Source: GCA-002050365 sp038235165
GTDB taxonomy: Bacteria > Acidobacteriota > Blastocatellia > Pyrinomonadales > Pyrinomonadaceae
Direction: 5' to 3'
Assembly: GCA_038235165.1 (NCBI GenBank)
Contig: JBBSUG010000008.1
Coordinates: forward strand, 1 to 64,000
Length of the DNA stretch: 64,000 bases
In this document: piece by piece, positions 1 to 9,300 of the stretch
Numbering within the stretch: the stretch's first letter is position 1
Layout of the letters: each line of letters starts with the position of its first letter
Made by a program: the position numbers and the translations under genes
The notes under the pieces: generated by a model
Told to the model about the DNA's origin: nothing
What the model saw: the letters and a program-made list of their open reading frames with translations, nothing else
The model's database searches: none

Positions 1-202
1 AGGCGTTCACCCGCACGACATCGGCACGATTTTAGACCAATCCGGCATCGCCATCCGCGCCGGACACCACTGCGCCCAACCCGTGATGCAATTCTTCGAC
101 GTTCCCGCCACCGCCCGCGCTTCGTTCGCTTTTTACAACACGCGCGAAGAAGTTGACGTTCTGGCGGAAGCGGTGCAAAAGGTGATTGAGGTTTTTGCGT
201 AA
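1..202 (+). CDS. sufS: Cysteine desulfurase SufS, C-terminal end (partial)
   Basis: The window opens inside this gene; about 67 codons are visible, read from base 2 to a TAA at 200-202. The visible part contains HPHDIGTILDQSGIAIRAG followed by HHCAQP. In class II (SufS/CsdA) PLP-dependent cysteine desulfurases, the Cys of the RxGHHCAQP motif is the persulfide-forming nucleophile. The tail with the NTREEVD block is also family-typical. The enzyme takes sulfur from L-cysteine for Fe-S cluster assembly in the cytoplasm. Its SUF partners would lie upstream, outside the window. The gene downstream starts 28 bases later on the same strand but has no recognisable link to Fe-S assembly. Identity is secure; the partner genes are inference. 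Confidence 0.93.
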   Translation, partial: GVHPHDIGTILDQSGIAIRAGHHCAQPVMQFFDVPATARASFAFYNTREEVDVLAEAVQKVIEVFA

Positions 203-230
203 CGATAATTAAAATAATTTTAGGAACAAT

Positions 231-881
231 ATGGAATTTTTAAATAAACTTTTCGGTTCGTCCACAAAAAAAGAAACAGACCTTGAATTTATTTCTCATT
301 TTCAAAGGTTATTGGCGTTTCAGCAGCTGTTTATGGAGCAATATAATGATGCGCTTGCCAAAGTTGCTAATCTTGGAGAGTTGAGAAATGAAGGTTTTTC
401 ACGCCCAATAGTATCTTTTGATGATCCTGATGCAGTTGCTAAATATGTAATTCCTGCATTAAAAGAAAAAGTAGAAATTTTAGATGGAATGGAAAACGAA
501 CATCAAAAAATAGGTGAACCAGAGTCGGTTAAAATCAAAGAAATCTATCACAATTTTACAGATGCCCTTCGTGTAATGAAAGAACGCGCTCAACTTCAAC
601 TTGATGGTTTTTCGGCTTTCGTTAATGATGAAGATGTTGAAATTGATATGACTCAACTTGATAATGCGGAAGTTCAATCTATGGATAAAGCATTGTTAAA
701 CTTAAATGAAACAATGGGAAACTTGGGACTTAGCGGTGAAGAGTTTCTCAAAATTAATTGTGATGCGTTTAACTATGTCCGTAAGAGTGTCGGGCTTTCG
801 CCATTAAGCAATCAGCAATTTCAAGAAATTTATTTTGCTGGTATTTCAGGACAACCTGCTAGATTCTTTAACTTTGATTAA
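231..881 (+). CDS. Hypothetical protein, 216 aa
   Basis: I do not recognise this protein. It starts at an ATG with AGGAA just upstream (222-226) and runs 216 codons. It has no signal peptide and no membrane segment. It is acidic and looks mostly helical, with charged stretches such as ALKEKVEILDGMENEHQKIG near residues 76-95, so a soluble cytoplasmic helical protein is likely. The DNA is clearly more AT-rich than the flanking sufS and peptidase genes, which hints at later acquisition. The stop codon lies inside a 15-bp tandem duplication (876-905). The gene may be read through from sufS, but no shared function is evident. That it is a real gene is likely from its length, ribosome-binding site and codon pattern; its role is unknown. 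Confidence 0.6.
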   Translation: MEFLNKLFGSSTKKETDLEFISHFQRLLAFQQLFMEQYNDALAKVANLGELRNEGFSRPIVSFDDPDAVAKYVIPALKEKVEILDGMENEHQKIGEPESVKIKEIYHNFTDALRVMKERAQLQLDGFSAFVNDEDVEIDMTQLDNAEVQSMDKALLNLNETMGNLGLSGEEFLKINCDAFNYVRKSVGLSPLSNQQFQEIYFAGISGQPARFFNFD

Positions 882-905
882 AATTACCGTGATTAAAATT
901 ACCGT
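876..905. repeat. 15-bp perfect tandem duplication
   Basis: The unit GATTAAAATTACCGT occurs at 876-890 and again directly at 891-905. The first copy contains the stop codon of the upstream gene, so the duplication does not alter its product. It looks like a replication slippage product. Confidence 0.85.
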
Positions 906-952
906 TTTTGACTGAGAAAAACAATATAAAATCTAAAATCCAAAATCGAGAT

Positions 953-1003
953 ATGCCCGCAAAAGATATTTATCACAATTCGGAATTTGACGAGAAATTT
1001 TAA
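953..1003 (+). pseudogene. Possible XisH-like N-terminal remnant
   Basis: An ATG at 953 opens a 16-codon frame that begins MPAKDIYHN and ends at a TAA at 1001-1003, three bases before the next gene. As I recall the family, XisH (the partner of XisI in the heterocyst excision-control family) begins with a very similar MPAKDIYH/FH block. Only this stub survives. It could be a decayed XisH gene or a chance match. The call rests on nine residues and is weak. Confidence 0.22.
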
Positions 1004-1005
1004 CA

Positions 1006-1578
1006 ATGGACGAAGCATATTTTGAAGATAAGACTTTCGATAAAATTGATTTTTCGGAGAATGAGATAACTAAAGGCGAGTATGAAAGATGCGCTTTTGT
1101 GGATTGTGATTTTTCAAATGCCGATTTGTCGGAGATTAAGTTTTCGGAGTGTGAATTTGAGAAATGCAATCTGAGTATGGCGAAGGTCGTCGGGACGGCT
1201 TTTCGGGATGTCGGGTTTAAGGATTGTAAGTTGTTAGGTTTGCGTTTTGAAAATTGTAACGAGTTTTTATTTGCGGTGAATTTTGAAAATTGCGTTCTAA
1301 ATTTTGCTTCGTTTCACAAGTTGAGTTTGAAAAATACGAGTTTTAAAGATTGCCGTCTGCGCGAAGTTGATTTCGGCGGATGCAATTTGAGCGGTTCGGT
1401 TTTTGATAATTGCGATTTAGCGAAGGCGGCGTTTGAACATACGATTTTGGAAAAAACAGATTTTCGCACCGCGTTTAATTATTCGATTGATCCTGATTCA
1501 AATCGTCTGAAAAAGGCAAAATTTTCTGTTGCGGGAATTAGCGGACTGCTTGATAAATACGAAATCGAGATTGAGTAG
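1006..1578 (+). CDS. Pentapeptide-repeat protein
   Basis: This 190-residue protein consists largely of five-residue repeats of the A(D/N)LXX type, for example DCDFSNADLS, FSECEFEKCNLS and FGGCNLSGSVFDNCDLAKAAF. Such repeats fold into a right-handed quadrilateral beta-helix. It has no signal peptide or membrane segment and should be cytoplasmic. Many central positions are Phe, Cys or Leu with Cys before the turn, as in MfpA/Qnr-like and McbG-like relatives. Those relatives can protect DNA gyrase, but most family members have no known function, so no quinolone role is claimed. The ATG follows the short fragment at 953-1003 by two bases and has no clear Shine-Dalgarno sequence. The lipoprotein gene downstream starts 11 bases after the stop. 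Confidence 0.85.
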   Translation: MDEAYFEDKTFDKIDFSENEITKGEYERCAFVDCDFSNADLSEIKFSECEFEKCNLSMAKVVGTAFRDVGFKDCKLLGLRFENCNEFLFAVNFENCVLNFASFHKLSLKNTSFKDCRLREVDFGGCNLSGSVFDNCDLAKAAFEHTILEKTDFRTAFNYSIDPDSNRLKKAKFSVAGISGLLDKYEIEIE

Positions 1579-1589
1579 GCGAGGAAAAT

Positions 1590-2423
1590 ATGAGATTTAA
1601 TTTCTGGGCAAAGATAACATTTTTAGGCTTATTGATTTCGGCAACATTCGGCTGTCAAACTCAGACGGGTTCAAATGCGGCAAATCAAACGAATTCAAAC
1701 GTTCCGGTGAATAACGCGAACAGCGCGAATCAGACAAATGCTGAAATTTTCGCGCCGCAGAATATAAAATTTGAATCGTCGGATAAAGTCGAAATCGTCG
1801 GCACGTTTTACGAATCGCCGAAAGCTAACTCTCCGGCGGTTTTACTGCTTCATCAATTCGGCAGCAATCGAAAATCGTTTGACGAATATGCCAAGCGTCT
1901 GCAAAAAAAAGGTTTCGGTATGTTGGCGATTGACGGTCGCGGTTTTGGCGAATCGGTAAAGACGACGGACGGGAAAACGGTTGAGGCGCAGAGAACCGCC
2001 GAAGGTGTCAAAGGAATGGAAGCCGATGTTGCAAATGCGTTTGATTTTTTAGCGAAACAGCAAAATGTTGATGCAGACAAAATGGGAATTGTCGGTGCGT
2101 CTTACGGAAGCAGTTTAGCGTTGATTTACGCGGCGCAGAATCCGAAAGTAAAAGCAATTGCTTTACTTTCTCCGGGAATCAATTATTTCGATAACCTGCC
2201 GACTGAGCCTGCAATAAAGAGTTACGGCGACAGACCGATTTTGCTCGTTGCCGCCGAAGACGATAAAGAATCTGCTGATGCGGTCAGGAAATTAAAGGAA
2301 GTCGGCGGGAACAATAAATACGAAGCGAAAATTTATGGAAAAGGTGGACACGGAACGAATATTTTTGATGCAAAGGTAGGTTTGCAGGATACGCTCGAAC
2401 AGTTTTTAGTGAAGAATTTATGA
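1590..2423 (+). CDS. Alpha/beta-hydrolase lipoprotein (dienelactone hydrolase-like)
   Basis: The 277-residue product starts with a lipoprotein signal: hydrophobic FLGLLISATFGC with the lipidated Cys at residue 22. A long Asn/Thr/Ser-rich linker (about 23-52) follows, a style common in acidobacterial lipoproteins. The rest is an alpha/beta hydrolase fold. LLLHQFGSN near 86-93 forms the oxyanion region, GASYG at 169-173 carries the nucleophile Ser171, Asp224 or Asp225 lies in AAEDD, and His254 in GGHG completes the triad. A membrane-anchored esterase or peptidase acting outside the cytoplasmic membrane is likely; the substrate is unknown. GAGGA precedes the ATG. The stop overlaps the next start in ATGA, so the following cupin is probably translationally coupled. 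Confidence 0.85.
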   Translation: MRFNFWAKITFLGLLISATFGCQTQTGSNAANQTNSNVPVNNANSANQTNAEIFAPQNIKFESSDKVEIVGTFYESPKANSPAVLLLHQFGSNRKSFDEYAKRLQKKGFGMLAIDGRGFGESVKTTDGKTVEAQRTAEGVKGMEADVANAFDFLAKQQNVDADKMGIVGASYGSSLALIYAAQNPKVKAIALLSPGINYFDNLPTEPAIKSYGDRPILLVAAEDDKESADAVRKLKEVGGNNKYEAKIYGKGGHGTNIFDAKVGLQDTLEQFLVKNL

Positions 2424-2788
2424 AAGTAGAAAAAGTTAACTTATCGGAAAAATTTGCATTGATCGGCGAACATTGGCGACCGAAAGTGGTCGGTGAATTG
2501 AACGGGCAGGAAATAAAACTCGTTAAATTTCAAGGCGAATTCCCGTGGCATCAGCACGAAAATGAAGACGAAATGTTTATGGCATTGAAGGGAAGTTTCC
2601 GCATCGAATTTCGTGATAAAATTGCCGAATTGAGCGAAGGTGAATTTATAATCGTGCCGCGCGGTGTTGAACATCGTCCGGTTGCCGAGATGGAAGTCGA
2701 AGTTTTGTTGTTTGAACCCGCTAATTTGAAAAATACGGGAAATGTCGAAAGTGAAGAATTTACTGCACCGATTGGTGATAAAATCTAG
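2420..2788 (+). CDS. Small single-domain cupin
   Basis: This 122-residue protein has the two cupin motifs. Motif 1 around residues 38-55 reads PWHQHENEDEMFMALKG, with two His and a Glu as metal ligands. Motif 2 near 73-87 reads GEFIIVPRGVEHRP, with the third His. It has no signal peptide. It resembles small mannose-6-phosphate-isomerase-like or DUF861-type cupins whose substrates are mostly unknown. Its ATG overlaps the stop of the hydrolase gene by four bases (ATGA), which fixes the start and implies a two-gene unit. Fold assignment is firm; reaction unknown. Confidence 0.88.
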   Translation: MKVEKVNLSEKFALIGEHWRPKVVGELNGQEIKLVKFQGEFPWHQHENEDEMFMALKGSFRIEFRDKIAELSEGEFIIVPRGVEHRPVAEMEVEVLLFEPANLKNTGNVESEEFTAPIGDKI

Positions 2789-2945
2789 GAATTATGCATA
2801 ACTTTCCGATGACCAATCGGTGACTGCCGGTTTTCTGGTGACAATTTACGCGGAGTTTCACCGGATGTCGCCACAAATTGAACAACAAAGACCTTGAAAC
2901 TATTTTGGTTTGATGCCGTAATTAACGAGCGTGAGTTTTAGACAA

Positions 2946-3833
2946 ATGCTGATTAATAAAATAATTATATGTTTGGTTTTGTTAGTTTTGACGCTGAATT
3001 CAGCGGCACAGGAAAAACCGCGACCGATCACGAAAAAAATTCAAATCGTGCTGCTCGGCACATTTCACTTCGGCGCGACGAGCGATAAAAACAAACAGGA
3101 TTTTGACGCTTTAACTGAGACGCGGCAGGCGGAAATTAAACTGGTTGACGCGGCACTGGCGAAATACAACCCGGACAAAATCTTTGTCGAACACGAACCG
3201 GGTGAACAGGCGAAATGGGACAAAATTTACGCTGATTACAAACGCGGAACCGAGCCGACGGGAAATAATTTGCGAAACGAAATTTTTCAAATCGGTATCA
3301 AAACGGCAAAATTAAATAACAAACCGGCGGGTGTAATCTGTGTTGATTATCAAGTTCCGATGGATTTTGAAGCGGCGTTAAAAAGTGCCAAAGATGATGT
3401 CGAACGCGCTTACATCAAGCAGGTGCAGACGATCAACGACGCGCCGGAGCCGAAAAATACGAACGAAAAGTTTTTGTTTCTGCCGTTTCAAGCATCGAAG
3501 GATTTCAAAGTTTTAAAATTAGCCGACGTAAATTTGCGCGATTATTATTTGTGGCTCAATTCGCCGGAAGCCCTTCTTCGCAACCATTACAATAACGACC
3601 ATTATTTGGCGTTGGCATTGGGGGAAGGCGGCAATTACGTCGGTGCGGAATACGAAACGATTTGGTATAACCGCAATTTGAAAATTTTGACCAATATTTT
3701 GCGAAATGCTTCGCTTGCAGATAATCGCTATTTGTTGATTATCGGCGCGGCACACGTCAAAACTCTGCGCGATTTTTTTGAAGGAAATCCGTATTTTGAA
3801 GTCGTCAGCGTCGAAAGTATTCTGAAAAAATAG
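2946..3833 (+). CDS. Secreted DUF5694-like (TraB/ChaN-like) protein
   Basis: From the ATG at 2946 the product is 295 residues and opens with a clear Sec signal peptide (MLINKIIICLVLLVLTLNSAAQ). A GTG at 2931 would add five residues before the signal, so the ATG is preferred. The mature part begins with VLLGTFHFGATSD, the hallmark of DUF5694, a family related to TraB/ChaN proteins. VEHEPGEQAKW and, near the C-terminus, LIIGAAHVKTLRDF are further conserved-looking blocks that may form a metal-binding site. Proteins of this sort are periplasmic and their reaction is not established. It stands about 140 bases from the cupin gene, so it probably has its own promoter. Confidence 0.75.
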   Translation: MLINKIIICLVLLVLTLNSAAQEKPRPITKKIQIVLLGTFHFGATSDKNKQDFDALTETRQAEIKLVDAALAKYNPDKIFVEHEPGEQAKWDKIYADYKRGTEPTGNNLRNEIFQIGIKTAKLNNKPAGVICVDYQVPMDFEAALKSAKDDVERAYIKQVQTINDAPEPKNTNEKFLFLPFQASKDFKVLKLADVNLRDYYLWLNSPEALLRNHYNNDHYLALALGEGGNYVGAEYETIWYNRNLKILTNILRNASLADNRYLLIIGAAHVKTLRDFFEGNPYFEVVSVESILKK

Positions 3834-3837
3834 TCAA

Positions 3838-3966
3838 TTGACGACTTTCGATATTACGAAACAACAGCCGTCAAAAAAGCAAAAACTGATCGCCGTCAGC
3901 GGAAAAGAAATTAAAACTTACACCGTCGGCGCACCGCGTTTGTTTTTTTGCACCATCAAAGATTAG
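3838..3966 (+). other. Possible short coding remnant (42 codons, TTG start)
   Basis: The gap before the peptidase gene holds an open frame from a TTG at 3838 to a TAG at 3964-3966. It encodes a lysine-rich peptide containing KKQKLIAVSGKEIKTYTVG. Its codon choice resembles that of neighbouring genes, so it may be a remnant or a small protein. No ribosome-binding site or known family is visible. Low confidence. Confidence 0.18.
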
Positions 3967-3977
3967 AATTGCAACCG

Positions 3978-6179
3978 ATGAACAAAAAACTATTATCTAT
4001 TGTCGCTATTTTTCTTTTAAGTGCCGCCTTAAGCGTTCCCGCTCAACAACCGGCAAGCGGTTCGGCACCGGTTTTGACTGCGGACGATTACGCACGAGCC
4101 GAAAAGATGTTGATCTTCAACGCCAGCCAATTCGTTGATCGCAGCGGAGTTCGCCCGACTTTTTTGCCTGACGGCAGATTTTATTACCGAGTTATGACAC
4201 CGACCGGAAGCGAATACGTGCTGGTCAATCCGGCAGACGGCAAGCGGCAGACAGCTACGGATTTGGCTAAACTAAATCTGCCGGTTTCAGCCGCTTCACC
4301 AACCCAGCGCGTGAGAGACCTTGGAGTAACTTCGCCGGACGGCAAGCGCAACGCTTATATCAAAGATTACAATTTGTGGGTGCGCGATACTGTGATCGGC
4401 AAAGAAACGCAGTTGACGACCGACGGCGTGAAAGATTTCGGTTACGCCACCGATAACGCCGGTTGGACGCACAGCGACCGCGCGATTTTGCTGTGGTCAC
4501 CTGATTCGAAAAAAATCTCCACTTTTCAGCAGGATCAGCGCAAAACGAGCGATATGTATCTCGTCACGACAAACGTCGGTGCGCCAAAACTCGAACAGTG
4601 GAAATACCCGCTTCCGGGTGATGACAATGTGACGATGATTGAGCGTGTCATTATCGAAGTTGACGTGCCGAAAGTAATTCGCCTGAAAATGTCGCCCGAT
4701 CAGCACCGTTCGACACTTTGCGACGATATTTCCTGCTCGGGTAGTTTCGACGACAACGAATGGAGCGCAGACGGTTCAAAACTCGCTTTCGTTTCGACTT
4801 CGCGCGATCATAAACAGGCAAATCTGCGAATTGCCGATGCCGCCACCGGCGAAGTGAAAGACGTTTATGAAGAAAAAGTCTCCACCCAGTACGAATCGGG
4901 ACAAGGCGCGTTTAACTGGCGTTATCTGCCTCTAACAAATGAGTTTATCTGGTATTCCGAGCGTGACGATTGGGGACATCTTTATCTTTTTGACGCAAAA
5001 ACCGGGAAGCTGAAAAATCAGATTACCAAAGGCACTTTCGTTGTCACCAAAGTTCTGAATGTTGACCGCAAAAGCCGCGTCATCTACTTTGAAGCAAACG
5101 GACGCGAAAAAGGACGAGACCCGTATTTCAGCCATTTTTACCGGGTTGATTTCAGCGGTAAAAATTTGAAACTGCTCACGCCCGAAGACGGAAACCATCA
5201 AATTTTAATGTCCGACGATGGGAAATACTTTGTTGATAACTATTCCAAACCCGACGTTCCGCCGATAGCGACACTGCGCGATATGACGGGAAAATTGATC
5301 GCCACGCTCGAAAAAGCGGACATTTCGCGGTTGACGAAAACGGGCTGGAAACCGCCAACACCGATCACGGTCAAATCGCGTGACGGTAAATGGGATTTGT
5401 ACGGTTTGATGTTCACGCCGACCAATCTCGATGCGTCGAAAAAATATCCGGTCGTCAATTACATTTATCCGGGACCGCAGGGCGGCGGTGTCGGCAGTCG
5501 TTCCTTTTCGCCTGCCCGCAATGACAATCAGGCACTAGCCGAATTGGGTTTCGTCGTTGTCGTAATTGACGGAACGTGCAACCCCGACCGCTCAAAATCG
5601 TTTCACGATGCGTGTTACGGCAATATGGCGGACAACACGCTGCCCGACCAAATCGGCGGATTAAAACAGTTAGCGGAAAAATATCCCTATCTTGATTTGA
5701 CCCGCGTCGGCGTTTGGGGACATTCCGGCGGCGGATTCGCAACGGCGGCGGCGATGTTCCGGTATCCTGATTTCTACAAAGTCGGCATTTCGGAGTCGGG
5801 TAACCACGACAATCGCAACTACGAAGATGATTGGGGCGAACGCTACATCGGACTTTTAACCAAAGGTGCAGACGGAAAATCAAATTACACGGATCAGGCG
5901 AATCAAAATTTCGCCAAAAATTTGAAAGGTAAATTGTTAATCGCCCACGGTGCAATGGACGACAATGTGCCGCCGTCAAATTCATATTTGGTCGTTGACG
6001 CGCTGGTCAAAGCCAACAAAGATTTCGACTTAATTATCTTCCCGAATGACCGTCACGGTTACGGCGCGGACAGCCTTTATATGATGCGCCGCCGCTGGGA
6101 TTACTTTGTGAAAAATCTGATGGGCGCGGAACCGCCGAAGGAATATCAAATAAAACCGACGCGCGATCCGCGTATGTAA
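3978..6179 (+). CDS. Secreted S9 family peptidase (dipeptidyl peptidase IV-like)
   Basis: The protein is 733 residues from the ATG at 3978. A TTG at 3948 would place ten residues before the signal peptide, so the ATG is preferred. The signal peptide (KKLLSIVAIFLLSAALSVPAQ) is followed by an N-terminal beta-propeller of DPP-IV type (about 60-440) and an alpha/beta-hydrolase catalytic domain. The nucleophile is the Ser of GHSGGG (codon 5724-5726, residue 583). The Asp lies in GAMDDNVPP and the His in NDRHGYG near the end. Length and domain order fit DPP-IV and prolyl tripeptidyl peptidase relatives, which cleave dipeptides after Pro or Ala in the periplasm or outside the cell. The exact specificity cannot be read here. 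A strong hairpin follows the stop. Confidence 0.92.
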   Translation: MNKKLLSIVAIFLLSAALSVPAQQPASGSAPVLTADDYARAEKMLIFNASQFVDRSGVRPTFLPDGRFYYRVMTPTGSEYVLVNPADGKRQTATDLAKLNLPVSAASPTQRVRDLGVTSPDGKRNAYIKDYNLWVRDTVIGKETQLTTDGVKDFGYATDNAGWTHSDRAILLWSPDSKKISTFQQDQRKTSDMYLVTTNVGAPKLEQWKYPLPGDDNVTMIERVIIEVDVPKVIRLKMSPDQHRSTLCDDISCSGSFDDNEWSADGSKLAFVSTSRDHKQANLRIADAATGEVKDVYEEKVSTQYESGQGAFNWRYLPLTNEFIWYSERDDWGHLYLFDAKTGKLKNQITKGTFVVTKVLNVDRKSRVIYFEANGREKGRDPYFSHFYRVDFSGKNLKLLTPEDGNHQILMSDDGKYFVDNYSKPDVPPIATLRDMTGKLIATLEKADISRLTKTGWKPPTPITVKSRDGKWDLYGLMFTPTNLDASKKYPVVNYIYPGPQGGGVGSRSFSPARNDNQALAELGFVVVVIDGTCNPDRSKSFHDACYGNMADNTLPDQIGGLKQLAEKYPYLDLTRVGVWGHSGGGFATAAAMFRYPDFYKVGISESGNHDNRNYEDDWGERYIGLLTKGADGKSNYTDQANQNFAKNLKGKLLIAHGAMDDNVPPSNSYLVVDALVKANKDFDLIIFPNDRHGYGADSLYMMRRRWDYFVKNLMGAEPPKEYQIKPTRDPRM

Positions 6180-6204
6180 TTTCGTAGCCAAAAGTTGAGT
6201 TAAA

Positions 6205-6246
6205 ACAGAAAAGGGCGAATGCTGCACAGCATTCGCCCTTTTCTGT
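6205..6246. terminator. Perfect 20-bp hairpin between convergent genes
   Basis: The arms 6205-6224 and 6227-6246 are perfectly complementary (left arm ACAGAAAAGGGCGAATGCTG) around a CA centre. A-rich sequence on the left and T-rich sequence on the right make it usable from either side. It lies 25 bases after the peptidase stop and about 130 bases before the stop of the convergent gene. A bidirectional Rho-independent terminator is the best reading. Confidence 0.8.
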
Positions 6247-6375
6247 GATTTGCCAGAATCCATCTGCGTCAGCGGATGGTTGAAGCTGCTAAACTTATTT
6301 GGTTCGCTACCGGCGTTCAAGTCAATGAAGTTCAGCCGCCCGCTGCCGCAGACGGTTCTGAACCCGTTGTGAACA

Positions 6376-9300
6376 CTAGCGAAATGCTGCCGGAATCGGC
6401 TGATCGTTCCGACTACCGAAAATCTCACCGGAGAATCCGCTACCGGAACTTTTCAACAGATACCAATTGCCCGAACGATAAACGGCGATGTCGGTTTTGC
6501 CGTCGCCGTCATAGTCGGCGGCAACCGGCACATCCGTCGGATTGCCAAATTGTTGGGCGCGAAATTCCGCTCGTGACTCCAAAATATACCAATTACCTAA
6601 ACGGAACACAGCGATGTCGGTTTTGCCATCGCCGTCGTAATCGGCGGCGACCGGAATGTCGGTTCCCAAGCCGAATTGGATAACTTTAAAATCGGCGGCG
6701 GAATTTTGAATGTACCAACTACCGTTTCGGAACACTGCAAAATCCGCCCTGCCGTCGCCGTCATAATCCGCCGCCACCGGCTTGTCGCCGCTCGCGCCGA
6801 ATTGACTTGCATAAAAACCTTTTTGGCTTCCTAAAACATACCAAACCCCGTTTGACGGGCGAAAAACCGCGATGTCGGCGCGTCCGTCGCCGTCATAATC
6901 CGCCGGCTGCGGAATATCGGTGCTTTCGCCGAACTGCACCGCCGAAAAACCATTGGTGGAATTCAACAAATACCAAGTGCCCGAACGATAAACGGCAATG
7001 TCAGTTTTGCCGTCACCGTCGTAGTCCGCCGGAATCAGTCGGTCGGTCGGTGCGCCGAACGTCGAAGCCGTAAACCCTTGTGAACTGCGGTTGATAAACC
7101 AATTTCCTTCACCGGCGCGAAATACTGCGATGTCGGCGCGTCCGTCACCGTCGAAATCGAACGGCGTTCGCTGCGGCGATTGAACCGAATCAATCAATCT
7201 GGCGACATACGAACGATTTGAATTTCCGCCGCCCGCGTTGATAATCGTAAAATTACCGCCGACCAAAATGCGACCTTCGCTGTCAACAGCTAAACTCAAA
7301 ACTTCGTCGTTGAGAGTGTAAACCGTCGGGTAAACACTGCCGTCAGTGTTTAATTGAGCGAGATTCGACAGCTTTTGCCCGTTAAATTCGCTGAATTTCC
7401 CGCCGACAAATATTTTGCCGTTCGGCAAAGCTAAAATCGTGTTGATACGGTCACTGGCACCCGTTCCGGCGTTAAATGTATTATCTAAACTACCGTCGGA
7501 ATTTAAGCGCAAAACTTCATAGCGTATATTTTGAGATGAAGAGGCATTTAGTTTAGCTATCAAAATTTTGCCGTTCGGAAGCAGTGTGAGCGCTGAAACT
7601 ACTCCGCTGTTTTGGTCAATAGTATTGAATGTTTGATCCAGGCTTCCATCAGAGTTCAAGCGGACGAGAAACGCATTGAGCAGGGTTGAGCCATATCTGC
7701 CGCCGACAATGATTTTTCCGTCCGGCTGAACGGCTAAATCATAAATGTGTAAAGTATTTTGCGCGGCGTAAATCGTCGGATTGAACGAAGAGTCGCGCGT
7801 CCCGTCCGAGTTTAATTTTAGTGGAAAGGAAAGCTGCAAGATTTTATTGCGAGAGTTTCCGACAATCACTTTGCCATCGCTCAAAATAGCAGTCTTGTTT
7901 TTTCCGGCGAGACAGCATCCAAAAAGATCATCAATAATTACGCTGATATTGAAAGTGGGATCAATAATGCCATCCGCATTCAAGCGAATCAGATTTGATT
8001 TATTCGCGCCGTTAAGCGAATAATTGAACAAACCGGAAACAATAATCTTTCCGTCCGGCTGCACATTTACGTCATATATATCTTGAATTTGGGTAAAAAA
8101 ATTTGTTCCGCTCGTCCTTATCTGAAAGGTCGTATCAAGAGAGGAATCGGCATTCAAACGAGCAATTTTGTAACGAGCGGCATCACCAACCAAATCAAAC
8201 TTTCCGCCAATCAGTACCTTTCCGTCTGTCTGAACCTCAATCGTTCTGATGCTGCCCGGATTCATTCTTTGAAAACCGATGCCGCCGGCATTAAAGTTGG
8301 TGTCAGGAGTTCCGTTTGGATAAAGACGAGAAAAATGATTCGGTATCTCGGCAGTTACGCCATAAATGTTAGAATCGCCGATGATGACGCTGCCGTCGGG
8401 TTGAACGCCGTGAGAGGTATAAACACTCGCCGCAATCGTGTATGGAGCAAATGACCTGTCTCCCCTTCCGTTTGCAAGGTAACGCCCGATTTCAACTATT
8501 GTGGAACCTGAAGACACAATAATTTTACCGTCATCGGATAAAGCAAGCTGTTTGGCGGGGAAAAAACTTGTAAAAGTTATGGTCATAAAACTGCCGTCAT
8601 CGCCGCCGTTTTCGTTCAGGCGGTATAAATTAAATGTGCTGAGAACAAGAATTTTACCATCCGGCTGAATTGTTATTGATCTGATTTGAGTATTACTAAA
8701 AGCTTTCGGAGTAAAGACCGTATCGGTCGTTCCGTCTTCATTCAATCTTATGACCGAATGAGAACTGGTTTCTAGTGCGGCAATCACCTTATTGCCTTGC
8801 GCGGCGATTCTTACGACGGATATGGGAACAGTCGAATCGAATTGAAAAGCGGTGTTTCGGGAACCATCCGCATTTAGTCTGATGACGTTGCGCGTAACTG
8901 AATCATCATCGGTGATAAATCCAGACAAAATTATTCTTCCGTCTGCATCTATCGCTGCATCATAAACCAAACCGGTTGCTGTAAAGTTAAATGTCGTGTC
9001 GAGAGTTCCGTTGCTGTTTAATCGAATGATACTTTTGCTCGGTCCCGTCTGACCGCTCGGAAGCATATTAGCTCCGTGCAGAACCAGTTTGCCGTCCGGT
9101 TGAACGATTATTTTGATTATGAAGGTTCCTGCCGCAAACGGTATCGAATTGAAGGTCGTGTCAAGCGTCGCATCTGAATTCAGACGGACAACTGAGCCAA
9201 TCGGCTGACGATTATAAGAATTAAAGTTGCCCGCAACTAAAATTTTGCCGTCTGCCAGTGGCAACACGACTGTAACTGTTTTTGCGCTGAATGAATTTGT

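Noticed and set aside
5455..5985. 176-codon open frame on the minus strand
   Set aside because: It is antisense to the catalytic domain of the S9 peptidase, is rich in Arg, Cys and Pro as expected for a shadow frame, and has no ribosome-binding site.
6490..7160. CRISPR-like regular spacing
   Set aside because: The repeated blocks are in frame, encode DxDGDGxxD calcium loops, and diverge between units as protein repeats do.
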